DNA of 64,000 nt. Source: Flavobacteriales bacterium (GTDB lineage: Bacteria; Bacteroidota; Bacteroidia; Flavobacteriales_F; PHOS-HE28). Both the position numbers and the translations under genes were made by a program. Positions 10,261 through 18,899 of the stretch are shown piece after piece. The stretch is taken from positions 139,148 to 203,147 of the forward strand of contig JACJZG010000004.1 of assembly GCA_020635715.1 (NCBI GenBank), given 5' to 3'. The notes below the pieces were generated by a model, which saw only the letters and a list, made by a program, of their open reading frames with translations, ran no database searches and was not told where the DNA came from. The first letter of the stretch is position 1. The number at the start of each line of letters is the position of its first letter.

Positions 10261-11017
10261 GGGGCTTCAGTTGAAGTTGAAGGCGCGTCCCGGCGCCGGG
10301 TGAAGAAACCAGTTCATAGGCGGCACCGATCGATCGTGCGCGCGCCGCCATGTTGTCCAATCCGTTCCGTCCTATCTGCGCGCCGGGGTCGAACCCCCTG
10401 CCATCGTCTTCCAGCGTGATGAAGATGCCCCCGCTTCGGGAACGGACGGACGCTCGCAACTCCTTGGCAGAGGCATGCTTCAAGGAATTCTGGAAGAATT
10501 CCTGTGCGATCCTCACCATCACCATCTTCTCCCGCTCCTCCACCTTCACCGGGACATCCCCCTCGAAACGGGTGTGCAGGCCGGAGATCCTCCCAAGGCG
10601 CTCGACCTCCGCACGCAATGCACTGACCAGATCCAGGTCCTTCAAACGCTTGCTGGTCAGTGAGCGTGCCAGGGTGCGCACATCATCGATCGTACCGACC
10701 AGCACCTTCTCCGCCGCATTCACCTCATCCAGGTCCGTGTGTTTTCGGGCCTTGTCCAGGTAGAGCTTGGCGAGGGTGAGTTCCTGCACCACCCCGTCGT
10801 GCAGTTCCATGCCCATCTGGACCAGGGTGGCGTCGCGGATCTCGTGCTCCAGATCGCCCAGTTGCCGCAGGTACTCGAGCTCGGCCGCCTGGCGCTGTTC
10901 CAAGGCCTTGCGCTTGCTCCTGTGGAAGAGAACGATGAACACGATGAACCCGGTGCTGATCAGCAGCATCGCGACAAGGGTGCCGGTGATGGCCACGATC
11001 ACTCCGTCCGGGCCCAT
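10253..11017 (-). CDS. Short HisKA_3-type sensor histidine kinase (cassette A)
   Basis: The 254-residue protein has one N-terminal transmembrane segment (about 6-32), a short coiled coil, the HisKA_3 phosphoacceptor box MELHDGVVQELTLAKL with His73, and an HATPase domain with an N-box (EFFQNSLKHA) and a G-box (DDGRGFDP, NGLDNM). It has no periplasmic or cytoplasmic sensor domain. The multi-pass membrane protein encoded directly upstream (overlap 10999-11017) probably supplies signal input. The ATG at 11017 was chosen because it opens the transmembrane helix; the longer upstream extension is the wrong frame of the preceding gene. It is paralogous to the kinase at 18129. Confidence 0.9.
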   Translation of the reverse strand: MGPDGVIVAITGTLVAMLLISTGFIVFIVLFHRSKRKALEQRQAAELEYLRQLGDLEHEIRDATLVQMGMELHDGVVQELTLAKLYLDKARKHTDLDEVNAAEKVLVGTIDDVRTLARSLTSKRLKDLDLVSALRAEVERLGRISGLHTRFEGDVPVKVEEREKMVMVRIAQEFFQNSLKHASAKELRASVRSRSGGIFITLEDDGRGFDPGAQIGRNGLDNMAARARSIGAAYELVSSPGAGTRLQLQLKPHG

Positions 11018-11640
11018 GGTAGACCGATGGCATAAGTGGAGTAGTACACCGACGACGCCGCCAGCTTGACCTGCATGACCGGCCAATCCGTGCGGGTGAC
11101 CCCATGGTCGACCAGGTAGTTCAGGATCATCATCACCGGAATGTCCGCAGATAGGAAGAGGAACAGCCCCGCGCTGATCCACAGGTAGTACCGCCGATGC
11201 AGTGGCACAAGGACCGCCTGGACGACGAGGACCTCATGGAAGAAGAGCAGGATGCAGCCCAGCACAAGCAAGGCCCCGGCGATGTACGTGTAGGTCTGAA
11301 TGGCACCCAGGAAGGGTTGGACCATCGCGCTGTTGAACACGGCAAAGAGCGCGAAGGCTCCAAAGCCGATCGTGATCAGGCGGCGATGCTTGACCGTGCT
11401 GATGCTCCACCGGTAGAAGAGCACGTAGCAAAGCCATTCCGTCAGCACCAGGCCATTGATCAGCGCCAGGCTCCCTGCACCGTGCGGCACCACCTGGTAT
11501 TTGATCATCGACTCCCCCAGCACCACCAGGAACAACAGGCACACCAGGAGCAGCGACCTCCTTGTGCGCTGCCGGTATGCGAACCGGCAGATGCACAAGA
11601 AGGCCACTACTTCCGTAATGTAGCTGAGCGAGGCCAGCAT
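10999..11640 (-). CDS. Multi-pass membrane protein, putative sensor partner of the kinase (cassette A)
   Basis: The 213-residue protein is almost entirely hydrophobic, with about seven transmembrane helices and few extramembrane residues. It overlaps the downstream kinase start by 19 bp. Size, helix spacing and short matching segments (a central LxxxEW/LE helix, a late YYLWISAGLFLF-type helix) pair it with the protein at 17494, which occupies the same place in the second cassette. No enzyme motif is visible. I infer it is the input subunit of a split sensor kinase; this rests on gene order and paralogy, not on a named family. Confidence 0.75.
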   Translation of the reverse strand: MLASLSYITEVVAFLCICRFAYRQRTRRSLLLVCLLFLVVLGESMIKYQVVPHGAGSLALINGLVLTEWLCYVLFYRWSISTVKHRRLITIGFGAFALFAVFNSAMVQPFLGAIQTYTYIAGALLVLGCILLFFHEVLVVQAVLVPLHRRYYLWISAGLFLFLSADIPVMMILNYLVDHGVTRTDWPVMQVKLAASSVYYSTYAIGLPWARTE

Positions 11641-11651
11641 GGGACCTCTTC

Positions 11652-12386
11652 TCAGGGTTTGAACCCCGGCTCGCAGTCCACGTACTTGATCATCGACTCA
11701 AGATGATCGCAGATCAACGGGGGGCAGATCTGGTTGTGGTTCGCGATGGAAGGTTCCTTGCCCGGTTCCGGGATCCACATCGGGAGCTGGCCCATACAGG
11801 CGGAACTCCAGACATCCGTTGAGAGCAACGGTGTGAATGCCAGCGTGTGGCTCTTGTGGAAGTTCTTGGGAACCCTTCCCTCGGTATCCTGCTCCAAGCT
11901 GTCATAGCGCAGGTAATAGATGCGCACCATGTCCGCGTTCTTCTGGCCCTTGCATACGGGCATGTTCTTGATCCGACAGAGGTAGTTCTCCAGTTGTTCA
12001 ATGGAAACGTCCAGGTAGCGCGCATCGAATCGGTCGTTGGTATCCAGCGCCCCCGCCGGTGTGACATCCTTGCACAACTCGTTCCAGTGATCCTTATAAG
12101 GATGGCTTTCGAAGTAAGGCGACGTCTTGCTCCACACATGGTCGCGATAGTTCACCATGTAGCGCCGCAGGTAGTGCGTATCCAGAGGGTTGTATAGCAC
12201 TCTATCGCAGCAAAGCGTATCCCCCAACGTGCATGGGCTGATCATGCCCTTGCCGTCGATGACGATGGGTCCGACCTCGAAGTCGCCTCTTCTCAGGGAA
12301 TCAGTGGGGGGGGGTTGTCCGTTGGTTGTCAAGCATAGCAACGCGGAAAAGGCGATCCCAGCTGATATGTTCATGAGTTCCTTCAT
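11652..12386 (-). CDS. Exported protein of unknown function, first gene of sensory cassette A
   Basis: The 244-residue protein starts with a signal peptide (MKELMNISAGIAFSALLCLT). An upstream in-frame ATG at 12407 is possible, but the Lys-containing start at 12386 gives a normal n-region. The mature part has about nine cysteines, and a segment reads like a Bacteroidota exported family that joins a 'VRIYYLRY' strand to 'GxVPKNFHKSHTLAFTP'. It ends only 11 bp before the membrane protein gene, so all four genes of the cassette probably form one transcript. The other cassette also begins with an exported protein (16580), and both share a loose 'isls-L ... (R)IYyg' pattern. A role as ligand-binding or signal protein for the cassette is a guess. 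Confidence 0.7.
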   Translation of the reverse strand: MKELMNISAGIAFSALLCLTTNGQPPPTDSLRRGDFEVGPIVIDGKGMISPCTLGDTLCCDRVLYNPLDTHYLRRYMVNYRDHVWSKTSPYFESHPYKDHWNELCKDVTPAGALDTNDRFDARYLDVSIEQLENYLCRIKNMPVCKGQKNADMVRIYYLRYDSLEQDTEGRVPKNFHKSHTLAFTPLLSTDVWSSACMGQLPMWIPEPGKEPSIANHNQICPPLICDHLESMIKYVDCEPGFKP

Positions 12387-12407
12387 CGCTCGGTGGTATT
12401 GGTTCAT

Positions 12408-12718
12408 TGATCAATGTAAGGGCGTCGATCCTGAATAGAAAGCCGCGAACGCAGGACGCAGGGCCGCTACCCCACGAAAGCCCAAGTGTTTAGCGCGATC
12501 GTGCACGGCGCATTCTCAGGAAAAGTCCTTTCTGCAGATAGGAAGAACCCGTGCGTGAGAACCGGATTCTTCCTGCAGCGATCGTCATGCACCTGCTTTC
12601 CTCTTGCCCCTCCCGAGGATCGACCACCGGAAAAATCCCCTCGGATCACCGGGATCCTCCTGCCTTCCTCCTCACCCGTTCCTGGCTGCTTTGTGCCGAA
12701 CCAATAACCACAAGTACC
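12408..12718. other. Divergent intergenic region (311 bp)
   Basis: It separates the minus-strand cassette A from the plus-strand surface gene. No gene is supported. It holds an interrupted inverted repeat (CTGCAGATAGGAAGAA at about 12533-12548 against TTCTTCCTGCAG at about 12569-12580) and, close to the downstream ATG, CTGCTTTGTGCC (about 12686-12697), which resembles the -7 element TAnnTTTG of this genome. Confidence 0.4.
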
Positions 12719-15700
12719 ATGAAGACACGACGTAACAACATGCACCTGTGGACGAAGACCCTGGCCTGCCTGGTCCTTGCCACAGCGATACAGCAAAGCG
12801 CCCGATCACAGGATTGGAGCGCCTTGGGGCCGGATGATCGGAATTGGCCGTCGCCGACATTGGCCAGTTACCTGAGCTGCGCCGCTGACGGTCTTGACCG
12901 CTTGGTCGTTGCCTATGAAGATCATGCACACGGCCAGAAGCTCACGGTGATGGAACGCACGATCGGCGCGGGTTGGCAACCCATTGGATCCCCAGGTATC
13001 AGCTCTGGGTTTATTGGAGAGACCAGCATGGCTCTCGATGCTTCAGGAAATCCAGTCGTGGCATTCTCGGACGGGGGTGGCAGTGGCCCGCTTACAGTCA
13101 TGCGCTGGGACGGTTTTGCATGGAACAACGTAGGTGGTACCGATGTAAGTGCCGGAGCAATAGCCAGCCCAAGCCTGACCGTTGATGCCAGTGGTGACAT
13201 CTACGTCGCCTACCGCGATCTGGCCAATGGGAACAAGGCCACCGTGCTTCATTGGGATGGCTTCATCTGGGCCCCCCTAGGTGGTGCAGGATTCACCACC
13301 GGGACCATCTTCAACGGGATCGACATGGCGATGTCGGTTGCCGATACGCCGGTCATTGCGTTTAAGGAAGATGGCGTCGGAGGTCGGGTGATGGGCTGGG
13401 ACGGTGTTGCCTGGGTCCCGATCGGAGGGATCATGCTGGGCACCGTGAACGGCTTTGTCAGCCTGGCCATGGATGCCAGTGACTTCCCGGTCGTGGCCTA
13501 CCGCGATGCCTCTCCAGCGAACAGGGCTTCCTCGCAGCGCTGGAACGGGACCAGCTGGGAACAGGTCGGTGTGCCAGGGGAACTCAGTGTCGGACAGGCA
13601 AGCTACATCGACATCATCCTGGGAGCTGGCGACCAGCCCTTGGTCACGTTCAAGGATGATGGTGTAGCAGGAGGCAAAGTGGTGGTTGTCAAATGGAACA
13701 GCATTGATGAAGAGTGGGTCACGACTGGAGCCGATGGGCTCGGCTTTGGTTTTGCCAGCCACACATGCCTGGCCAAGGACGATATTGGCGTATTGTTCCT
13801 CGTTCACAATGATGCAGGCGTCAACTCCAAGGCCACAGCCTGGCGTAGCACGAACGGAGGAGATTCCTGGCAGCCCGTCGGGGCGGTCGGCTTCAGCGAA
13901 GACTACGCCAAGTATCCCGGTATGACCCTGGATGAGAATGGAGAGCCCGTGGTGGTTTATGCTGACATGAGCCAGGGCGGTAAGGCGAGCGTGAAGCGTT
14001 GGAACGGCACCTCCTGGGATCTCGTCGGCACTTCCGGTTTCAGCGACGGCGCCATCGACCACCCTGACATCGCGGTGGATGCATCAGGCGTGATCTATGT
14101 GGCATACAGCGACCAATCGCATGGCTTTGCCATTACGGTCCAGCGCTTCGACGGAACATGGAGCGTTGTTGGCTTACCCAATTTCAGCGACGGGGCCACG
14201 AATTTCATCAGCATGGACCTGGACGCACTCGGGCGACCGGTGGTCTCCTACCGCGACTACGCGCATAGCGATGGGGTGACCGTCGAGCGCTTCAACGGGT
14301 CCAACTTCGTGGAGGTGGGCGCCAAAGGGTTCAGTGGCGGACTCGCGAACTACGCCAGCCTGGTCATGGATGCCAGCGATAATCCCGTGGTCGCCTTCTC
14401 GGATGGCACCGCAGGGAATAAGGCCAGTGTAATGAGTTGGGATGGGATCTCTTCCTGGAACTATGTCGATGCTGCAGGGATCAGTGCAGGCGCTGTGGAC
14501 CACTGCTCCATGCGCATGGACGGCTCTGGGAATATCTATGTCGCCTACGTAGCCCAAGCCGCATTGGGATCCGCACGCAAGCCGACCGTGATGTTCTGGA
14601 ATGGAAGCACGTGGTCGCCAGTAGGCGGCACCGGTTTTGGAAGCTTGGGTGTGGATTTTGTGAGCCTTGCATTAGATCCTGCTGGTATGCCCGTAATCGC
14701 GAGCGTGGCAAATACGTTCGCCGATCGACGCGCGATCGTTCAAGCGTGGGATGGAAGTTCCTGGAACTTCGTTGGACCCAACCGCATCTCGGCCACGGTC
14801 AATGACGAGGAACCCGGTAGCTGGCTGGAAGTGGACGACCACGGCCGCATGGTCATCGCCTATGGCAGCGGGCATATGTATGCGAAGCGCTTCGGCGAAA
14901 TACCCTGCACAGAATACATCCTCGAACTGCAGAGCGATGCCGGTGCTGCTGGCGATGTGACCTACGAGGTCCTGGACGAGAGCGGCACTACTGTCGTGCT
15001 CAGCGGTAACAACCCAATACCTGCAAGCAGCATCGGCACCGTGACGCTCTGCCTTCCGGATGGCTGCTACGAGCTGCGGGTGACGGACGCTGCGGGTGAC
15101 GGGCTCCTGGGCTACGTGCTCCGCGAGACCGGCATGGACGGCCGTCGCATCATCGACAACAAGATGAACATGAACGATGGTGTCAGCCAGATCAGCGGAG
15201 GCCACGCATTCTGCCTGCCGCTCGGCACGGCAAGGCCGATCTGGAGCAGTTGTGACAAGTTGCACTGGGTGCAACAGGAGTTCATCGTGAACCATGCCGA
15301 CGCGGCCGTATCTGCACAGTATGGTGTGACCAACACGACCAGCGGCTATGAGTTCTGGTTCTTCGACCCGAACGGCACTTACAGCTACCGCCGTTTCCGC
15401 AGCCATGCCACTAGTGATGGGTATGGCGCGGGCGCCACACGGGCCTGCCATTTCAAGATCAACGGTTGGATCAACACCCTTGCCGCCCCCCATATCCCGT
15501 CCGACATCCTCCTGAATGTGCGTGTACGTGGCCGCGTGGCCGGGGTGAACCAGAACTTCGGTCCCGCCTGCCAGTTCAAGATCGACGCCGCCTTGGCTGC
15601 ATGCCCGACCGTGGAATTGCAGGATGACCCCGCGAACCCGGAGGACTACAGTTGTGGCGTTTCCCGGAATTTCGGCGGTCCAAGCAGTCCTGCTAACCGC

Positions 15701-16345
15701 ATCTATGCCGATCCGCCCAAGCCTACTCCCTCGGTGCCCAGCAACATGGTGCGCTACCAGTTCCGCTTCCGCATCACTGGCGAAGGTGTCTGCATCGTAC
15801 GCCCGCCACAGGCCAGCGCCCGCATGGTGCTGAACTGGACGACCGGTACGCCGCTCGAGTGCAGCAAGACCTACGAAGTGGATGTGCGCGTGAGCCTGGA
15901 CGGTGGCGCCACCTGGTGCTTCGGCCCGGCCGGATCGAGCGAGGCCATTGCATGCGCGGACACCGAGGAGTGGGGCCGTGTGTGCAACGTGACCATCAAC
16001 CCGTGTTCTGGTGTGAGCGGAGGAACGAGCCAGTTGATCGAGGAAACCAACGCAAGTTCCAATGGCAACGGTCAGGGCGAGCAACGCGTGGTGCTCCACC
16101 CGAATCCGAACCGCGGTGATCAGCTCTACCTGCGCGTGGGCAGCGTGGAGGAAGGGGTGACCACCGTGAGCGTGGACATCTACGACCTCACCGGCAAGCG
16201 CGTGGCAGCACGCACGATCGCCGTACAGGACGGCTTCGTGAAGACGAACCTGGAACTGAATGGTGAACTCGCCGGTGGTATGTACATGGTCAACATCACA
16301 GCAGGTGACAAGACCTACACCGAGCGACTGGTGATCCAGCCGTAA
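12719..16345 (+). CDS. T9SS-exported repeat protein with the shared C-terminal module
   Basis: The ATG at 12719 opens a signal peptide ending near QQSARSQ. Residues about 40-715 hold roughly a dozen repeats of 45-50 residues of the form 'VVAYxDxxxxxKATVxRWNGxxWxxVGxxGFSxG', predicted to fold as beta-propeller blades. At residue 730 (14906) begins the module shared with the two surface genes at the start of the window, followed by a T9SS sorting domain (HPNPNRGDQLYLRV ... GGMYMVNI ... ERLVIQP). Unlike its two relatives it has no REP-like insert before the sorting domain and no frameshift. It stands alone between two sensory cassettes. Surface location is inferred from the sorting domain; the ligand is unknown. 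Confidence 0.88.
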   Translation: MKTRRNNMHLWTKTLACLVLATAIQQSARSQDWSALGPDDRNWPSPTLASYLSCAADGLDRLVVAYEDHAHGQKLTVMERTIGAGWQPIGSPGISSGFIGETSMALDASGNPVVAFSDGGGSGPLTVMRWDGFAWNNVGGTDVSAGAIASPSLTVDASGDIYVAYRDLANGNKATVLHWDGFIWAPLGGAGFTTGTIFNGIDMAMSVADTPVIAFKEDGVGGRVMGWDGVAWVPIGGIMLGTVNGFVSLAMDASDFPVVAYRDASPANRASSQRWNGTSWEQVGVPGELSVGQASYIDIILGAGDQPLVTFKDDGVAGGKVVVVKWNSIDEEWVTTGADGLGFGFASHTCLAKDDIGVLFLVHNDAGVNSKATAWRSTNGGDSWQPVGAVGFSEDYAKYPGMTLDENGEPVVVYADMSQGGKASVKRWNGTSWDLVGTSGFSDGAIDHPDIAVDASGVIYVAYSDQSHGFAITVQRFDGTWSVVGLPNFSDGATNFISMDLDALGRPVVSYRDYAHSDGVTVERFNGSNFVEVGAKGFSGGLANYASLVMDASDNPVVAFSDGTAGNKASVMSWDGISSWNYVDAAGISAGAVDHCSMRMDGSGNIYVAYVAQAALGSARKPTVMFWNGSTWSPVGGTGFGSLGVDFVSLALDPAGMPVIASVANTFADRRAIVQAWDGSSWNFVGPNRISATVNDEEPGSWLEVDDHGRMVIAYGSGHMYAKRFGEIPCTEYILELQSDAGAAGDVTYEVLDESGTTVVLSGNNPIPASSIGTVTLCLPDGCYELRVTDAAGDGLLGYVLRETGMDGRRIIDNKMNMNDGVSQISGGHAFCLPLGTARPIWSSCDKLHWVQQEFIVNHADAAVSAQYGVTNTTSGYEFWFFDPNGTYSYRRFRSHATSDGYGAGATRACHFKINGWINTLAAPHIPSDILLNVRVRGRVAGVNQNFGPACQFKIDAALAACPTVELQDDPANPEDYSCGVSRNFGGPSSPANRIYADPPKPTPSVPSNMVRYQFRFRITGEGVCIVRPPQASARMVLNWTTGTPLECSKTYEVDVRVSLDGGATWCFGPAGSSEAIACADTEEWGRVCNVTINPCSGVSGGTSQLIEETNASSNGNGQGEQRVVLHPNPNRGDQLYLRVGSVEEGVTTVSVDIYDLTGKRVAARTIAVQDGFVKTNLELNGELAGGMYMVNITAGDKTYTERLVIQP

Positions 16346-16363
16346 GGATCGGTGGTACAGGCA

Positions 16364-16409
16364 AAGGAGCCCCGCTCGTCCGCCGTACGGCGGATGGGCG
16401 GGGCTCCTT
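16364..16409 (+). terminator. Terminator hairpin after the third surface gene
   Basis: AAGGAGCCCCGC (16364-16375) pairs perfectly with GCGGGGCTCCTT (16398-16409). An inner GTCCGCCGTACGGCGGAT hairpin caps it. The sequence from the stop codon through this hairpin is almost the same as at 9541-9601. Confidence 0.75.
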
Positions 16410-16489
16410 GATCGCTATCGGCCCCGTTGTGCCATGGCCGCTCTCGAGGGTCCGTCCTGCCGATCATGGTCGCTCTACAGGGTCCCTCC

Positions 16490-16527
16490 CACGTATTAAT
16501 ACGTGCCGCCAACCACGTATTAATCAC
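16490..16527 (+). promoter_or_regulatory. Palindromic operator candidate upstream of sensory cassette B
   Basis: CACGTATTAATACGTG (16490-16505) is a perfect 16-bp palindrome. CACGTATTAATCAC follows at 16514-16527, repeating the first 11 bases with a 24-bp period. The pair lies just upstream of a -7-like TTCCTTTG (16552-16559), where a dimeric regulator would sit. The binding protein is unknown. Confidence 0.5.
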
Positions 16528-16579
16528 TTTTTAAAAGCGGCCGGGACGATCTTCCTTTGTCGCAACCAACATCTCCACC

Positions 16580-17461
16580 ATGAAACACCTGCATACCTTC
16601 TCGATGGTCATTGCTGCGGCCGCGTTGCTTGCCGCTTGCGGCGGATCGACCTCCACCGATGGGCAGAATCAAGACCAGCAGCCACCTACGGCCGTGACGG
16701 CGGTCGCTGCCACCGATTGTGCGAACGGCGACCTGGGGGAGCGCTCATCGCTCTTCAACAAGACGACGTTGGATGCTGTCATGGCAGCTTTCGAGCAACG
16801 GGTCAAAGTGGACGTTGGTGGTACACTGAAGGAAGTGAAGGACACCAGGATCTCCCTGAGCGTGGCGAAACTGAAGACCTTACGAGACCAGTTGTCCCCA
16901 TTCGCCATCATGGTCCACTACGGCTTGGATGGTGACAAGTTCGTACCCGTGTTCGAGTTCATGAAGCTCGACAACAACGGTGCGATGGCCGTTCCCATGG
17001 GGGTATACTACCTCGCTGTGGGAGGTGAGTTGAAGATCCCGGCCGGTCCCATGCCCGATCCCTCAGACCTACTGAGCAATTACATCGCGAACATCCGGAT
17101 CGACAGGGATGGCAGCGGGACTTTCCTGCCGATCGAAACGGACCTTGCGAAGTTCGCCGACCCAAGGGGCGAGTGGTTCCAGTTCCCGCTCAAACTCGAT
17201 CGCCTTATCGCGGAGAATCCGGGGAGCGGGCAGGCGCTCGTGTTGGATTGCATCAGTGAGAGGGCTTGTTACTCGGGCATCATCGGTCTCCTTGCGGCCG
17301 GTCAGGATGAAGAGTACCGGCATATGATCGCCTGGCACATCAGCCATGATGGGGTATCCGCCTTGGACAACACCAGCCTGGATGTCTACCGTCCCCTCGG
17401 CAACGACTATCACGAACGCGCTGCGGACCTTGGCCACCTCTGCCCGCCACGCTGCAAGTGA
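16580..17461 (+). CDS. Exported lipoprotein of unknown function, first gene of sensory cassette B
   Basis: This 293-residue protein has a lipoprotein signal with lipobox LAAC (Cys20), followed by a Ser/Gln-rich linker. The mature domain contains 'RISLSVAKLKTLRDQ' and 'IMVHYGLDGDKFVPVF', a pattern loosely shared with the exported protein of cassette A. Near the C-terminus it has a few cysteines (LDCISERACYSG, HLCPPRCK). It lies 32 bp upstream of the multi-pass membrane gene and shares its probable operon. No enzyme motif is recognised. By position it may present or sense a signal for the cassette, but that is inference. Two direct CACGTATTAAT repeats precede its promoter. Confidence 0.75.
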   Translation: MKHLHTFSMVIAAAALLAACGGSTSTDGQNQDQQPPTAVTAVAATDCANGDLGERSSLFNKTTLDAVMAAFEQRVKVDVGGTLKEVKDTRISLSVAKLKTLRDQLSPFAIMVHYGLDGDKFVPVFEFMKLDNNGAMAVPMGVYYLAVGGELKIPAGPMPDPSDLLSNYIANIRIDRDGSGTFLPIETDLAKFADPRGEWFQFPLKLDRLIAENPGSGQALVLDCISERACYSGIIGLLAAGQDEEYRHMIAWHISHDGVSALDNTSLDVYRPLGNDYHERAADLGHLCPPRCK

Positions 17462-17493
17462 ACGGGCTGCCGTAGCTTCGGGCAAACGCCCGG

Positions 17494-18132
17494 GTGATCG
17501 ACGCTCTCTCCATTGCCAAGCCAGCGCTCATCACGGCGGTCTTCGTCCTGTGGGTCCGGCGGAGGCGATGGATGCTCCCCGAGCAGCGCGCGTTCTTCGC
17601 CTCGCTCATCCTCGGCTTCGCCGTGGAGATCACCTCGTCCCTGCTCCAACACTCCAGTCGGCACACCACCTGGATCTACACCCTCTATATCCCGCTGGAG
17701 ATGATGCTCCTGCTCCACTTCGCGCGTGAAGCCCTGGGCAGGGTCCGGTGGCGCTGGGTCATCGGTGTGGCCGCCCTGCTCTACCTGGCCCTGCTCGCCT
17801 TCGAGGCCAGTGGTGAGTTGATCATCCTTCGTTCCAAGAGCACCCTGCTGGGCTGGTCCATCCTCACCTTCCTCATCGCCTACCTGATGGTGCGCCTGGC
17901 CGAGGACAGTTTGCTCCCGCTCTGGAAGGACCAGCGCTTCTGGGTCTACCTCTCCATCCTCGTCTTCGTGGGACCGGCCATCCCCTATGTGGGTTTGCTG
18001 AACCGGGTGTATGCCGAGGACCCCCGGCTGGCCAGCGAACTCTTCGTGATCATCGAGGTCCTCTTCATCGTGCGCTATGGAAGCGCTTTGCTGGCCGGGT
18101 TCCTGCTGCGGCCAAGACCTGTTGTTCCATGA
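17494..18132 (+). CDS. Multi-pass membrane protein, putative sensor partner of the kinase (cassette B)
   Basis: The 212-residue protein starts at GTG 17494, has about seven transmembrane helices and a short Arg-rich first loop (VRRRRWMLPEQR). Its stop overlaps the ATG of the next kinase gene (ATGA at 18129), so the two are probably translated together. It matches the membrane protein of cassette A in length, topology and position. A TAGCTTCG element (17473-17480) shortly before the start could give an internal promoter in addition to the one before 16580. Function as the input part of a split sensor is inferred. Confidence 0.78.
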   Translation: MIDALSIAKPALITAVFVLWVRRRRWMLPEQRAFFASLILGFAVEITSSLLQHSSRHTTWIYTLYIPLEMMLLLHFAREALGRVRWRWVIGVAALLYLALLAFEASGELIILRSKSTLLGWSILTFLIAYLMVRLAEDSLLPLWKDQRFWVYLSILVFVGPAIPYVGLLNRVYAEDPRLASELFVIIEVLFIVRYGSALLAGFLLRPRPVVP

Positions 18133-18899
18133 GCGCCGCCATCGACCTGGAGTGGACCATCATCGTGGGCACGATGGTCTTCCTGCTGATGATCGGCTTC
18201 ATCGTTGTATTGCTGCTGTTGAACAACAACCGTCGCATCCGGCACCGCATCGAAATGGCCGAGGCCGATCTGCGACGCCAGCAGGAGGTGCGATCGGCGG
18301 AACGCGAGGCCACGGAACAGACCTTGGGCGAGATCGGCCGGGAGCTGCACGACAGCGTGGGCCAGTTGCTCACCGTGGCGCAGATGGGCTTCGTGGAACG
18401 GCTGGAGGGAGCATGGCACGATGACCCCAAGGTGGCTACCGCGGTCGGGGCCCTGGAAGAGGGTATCGCCGAGGTGCGGCGTCTGGGCCGTTCGCTGAAC
18501 ACCGACCTCTGGAAGGAGCGCTCGCTGGTGGATGCCCTGGAAGCCGAGGCCGTCCGCATCGAACGCATCGGTCGGGGCCGCGTCCTGCTCACCGTGGATG
18601 GTGATCCGGCGGACCCACCTGCGGACGTCAAGACCGTGCTTTTCCGCACCTTCCAGGAAGTGATGAACAACGCCCTGAAGCACAGCGGCGCCGATACCAT
18701 GGAGATCGGCCTGAGCGGCGACCGTCTCCCGGTGCTGCGCATCGCGGACAATGGCCGTGGCTTCGACCCCGCGCGTGTCGCGACGGGTGGCGGCCTGCTG
18801 AACATCCGCCGTCGCTGTGCGCTGATCGGCTACCACGCTGACCTGGTGACCGGTCCCGGCATCGGCTGTATGTGGACCTTGAAACCCCAACACGAATGA
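18129..18899 (+). CDS. Short HisKA_3-type sensor histidine kinase (cassette B)
   Basis: The 256-residue kinase has one transmembrane helix (about 8-33), a coiled-coil linker, a phosphoacceptor box ELHDSVGQLLTVAQM with His74, and an HATPase domain with an N-box (EVMNNALKHS), DNGRGFDP and a GGGLLNIRRR loop. It has no sensor domain of its own. It overlaps its neighbours on both sides by ATGA junctions, a strong sign of stoichiometric expression with the upstream membrane protein and the downstream regulator. It is paralogous to the kinase at 10253. Confidence 0.92.
   Translation: MSAAIDLEWTIIVGTMVFLLMIGFIVVLLLLNNNRRIRHRIEMAEADLRRQQEVRSAEREATEQTLGEIGRELHDSVGQLLTVAQMGFVERLEGAWHDDPKVATAVGALEEGIAEVRRLGRSLNTDLWKERSLVDALEAEAVRIERIGRGRVLLTVDGDPADPPADVKTVLFRTFQEVMNNALKHSGADTMEIGLSGDRLPVLRIADNGRGFDPARVATGGGLLNIRRRCALIGYHADLVTGPGIGCMWTLKPQHE

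Noticed and set aside
12551..12718. N-terminal extension of the third surface protein from an earlier ATG
   Set aside because: The extension has no signal-like sequence and would place a good signal peptide (from 12719) internally.
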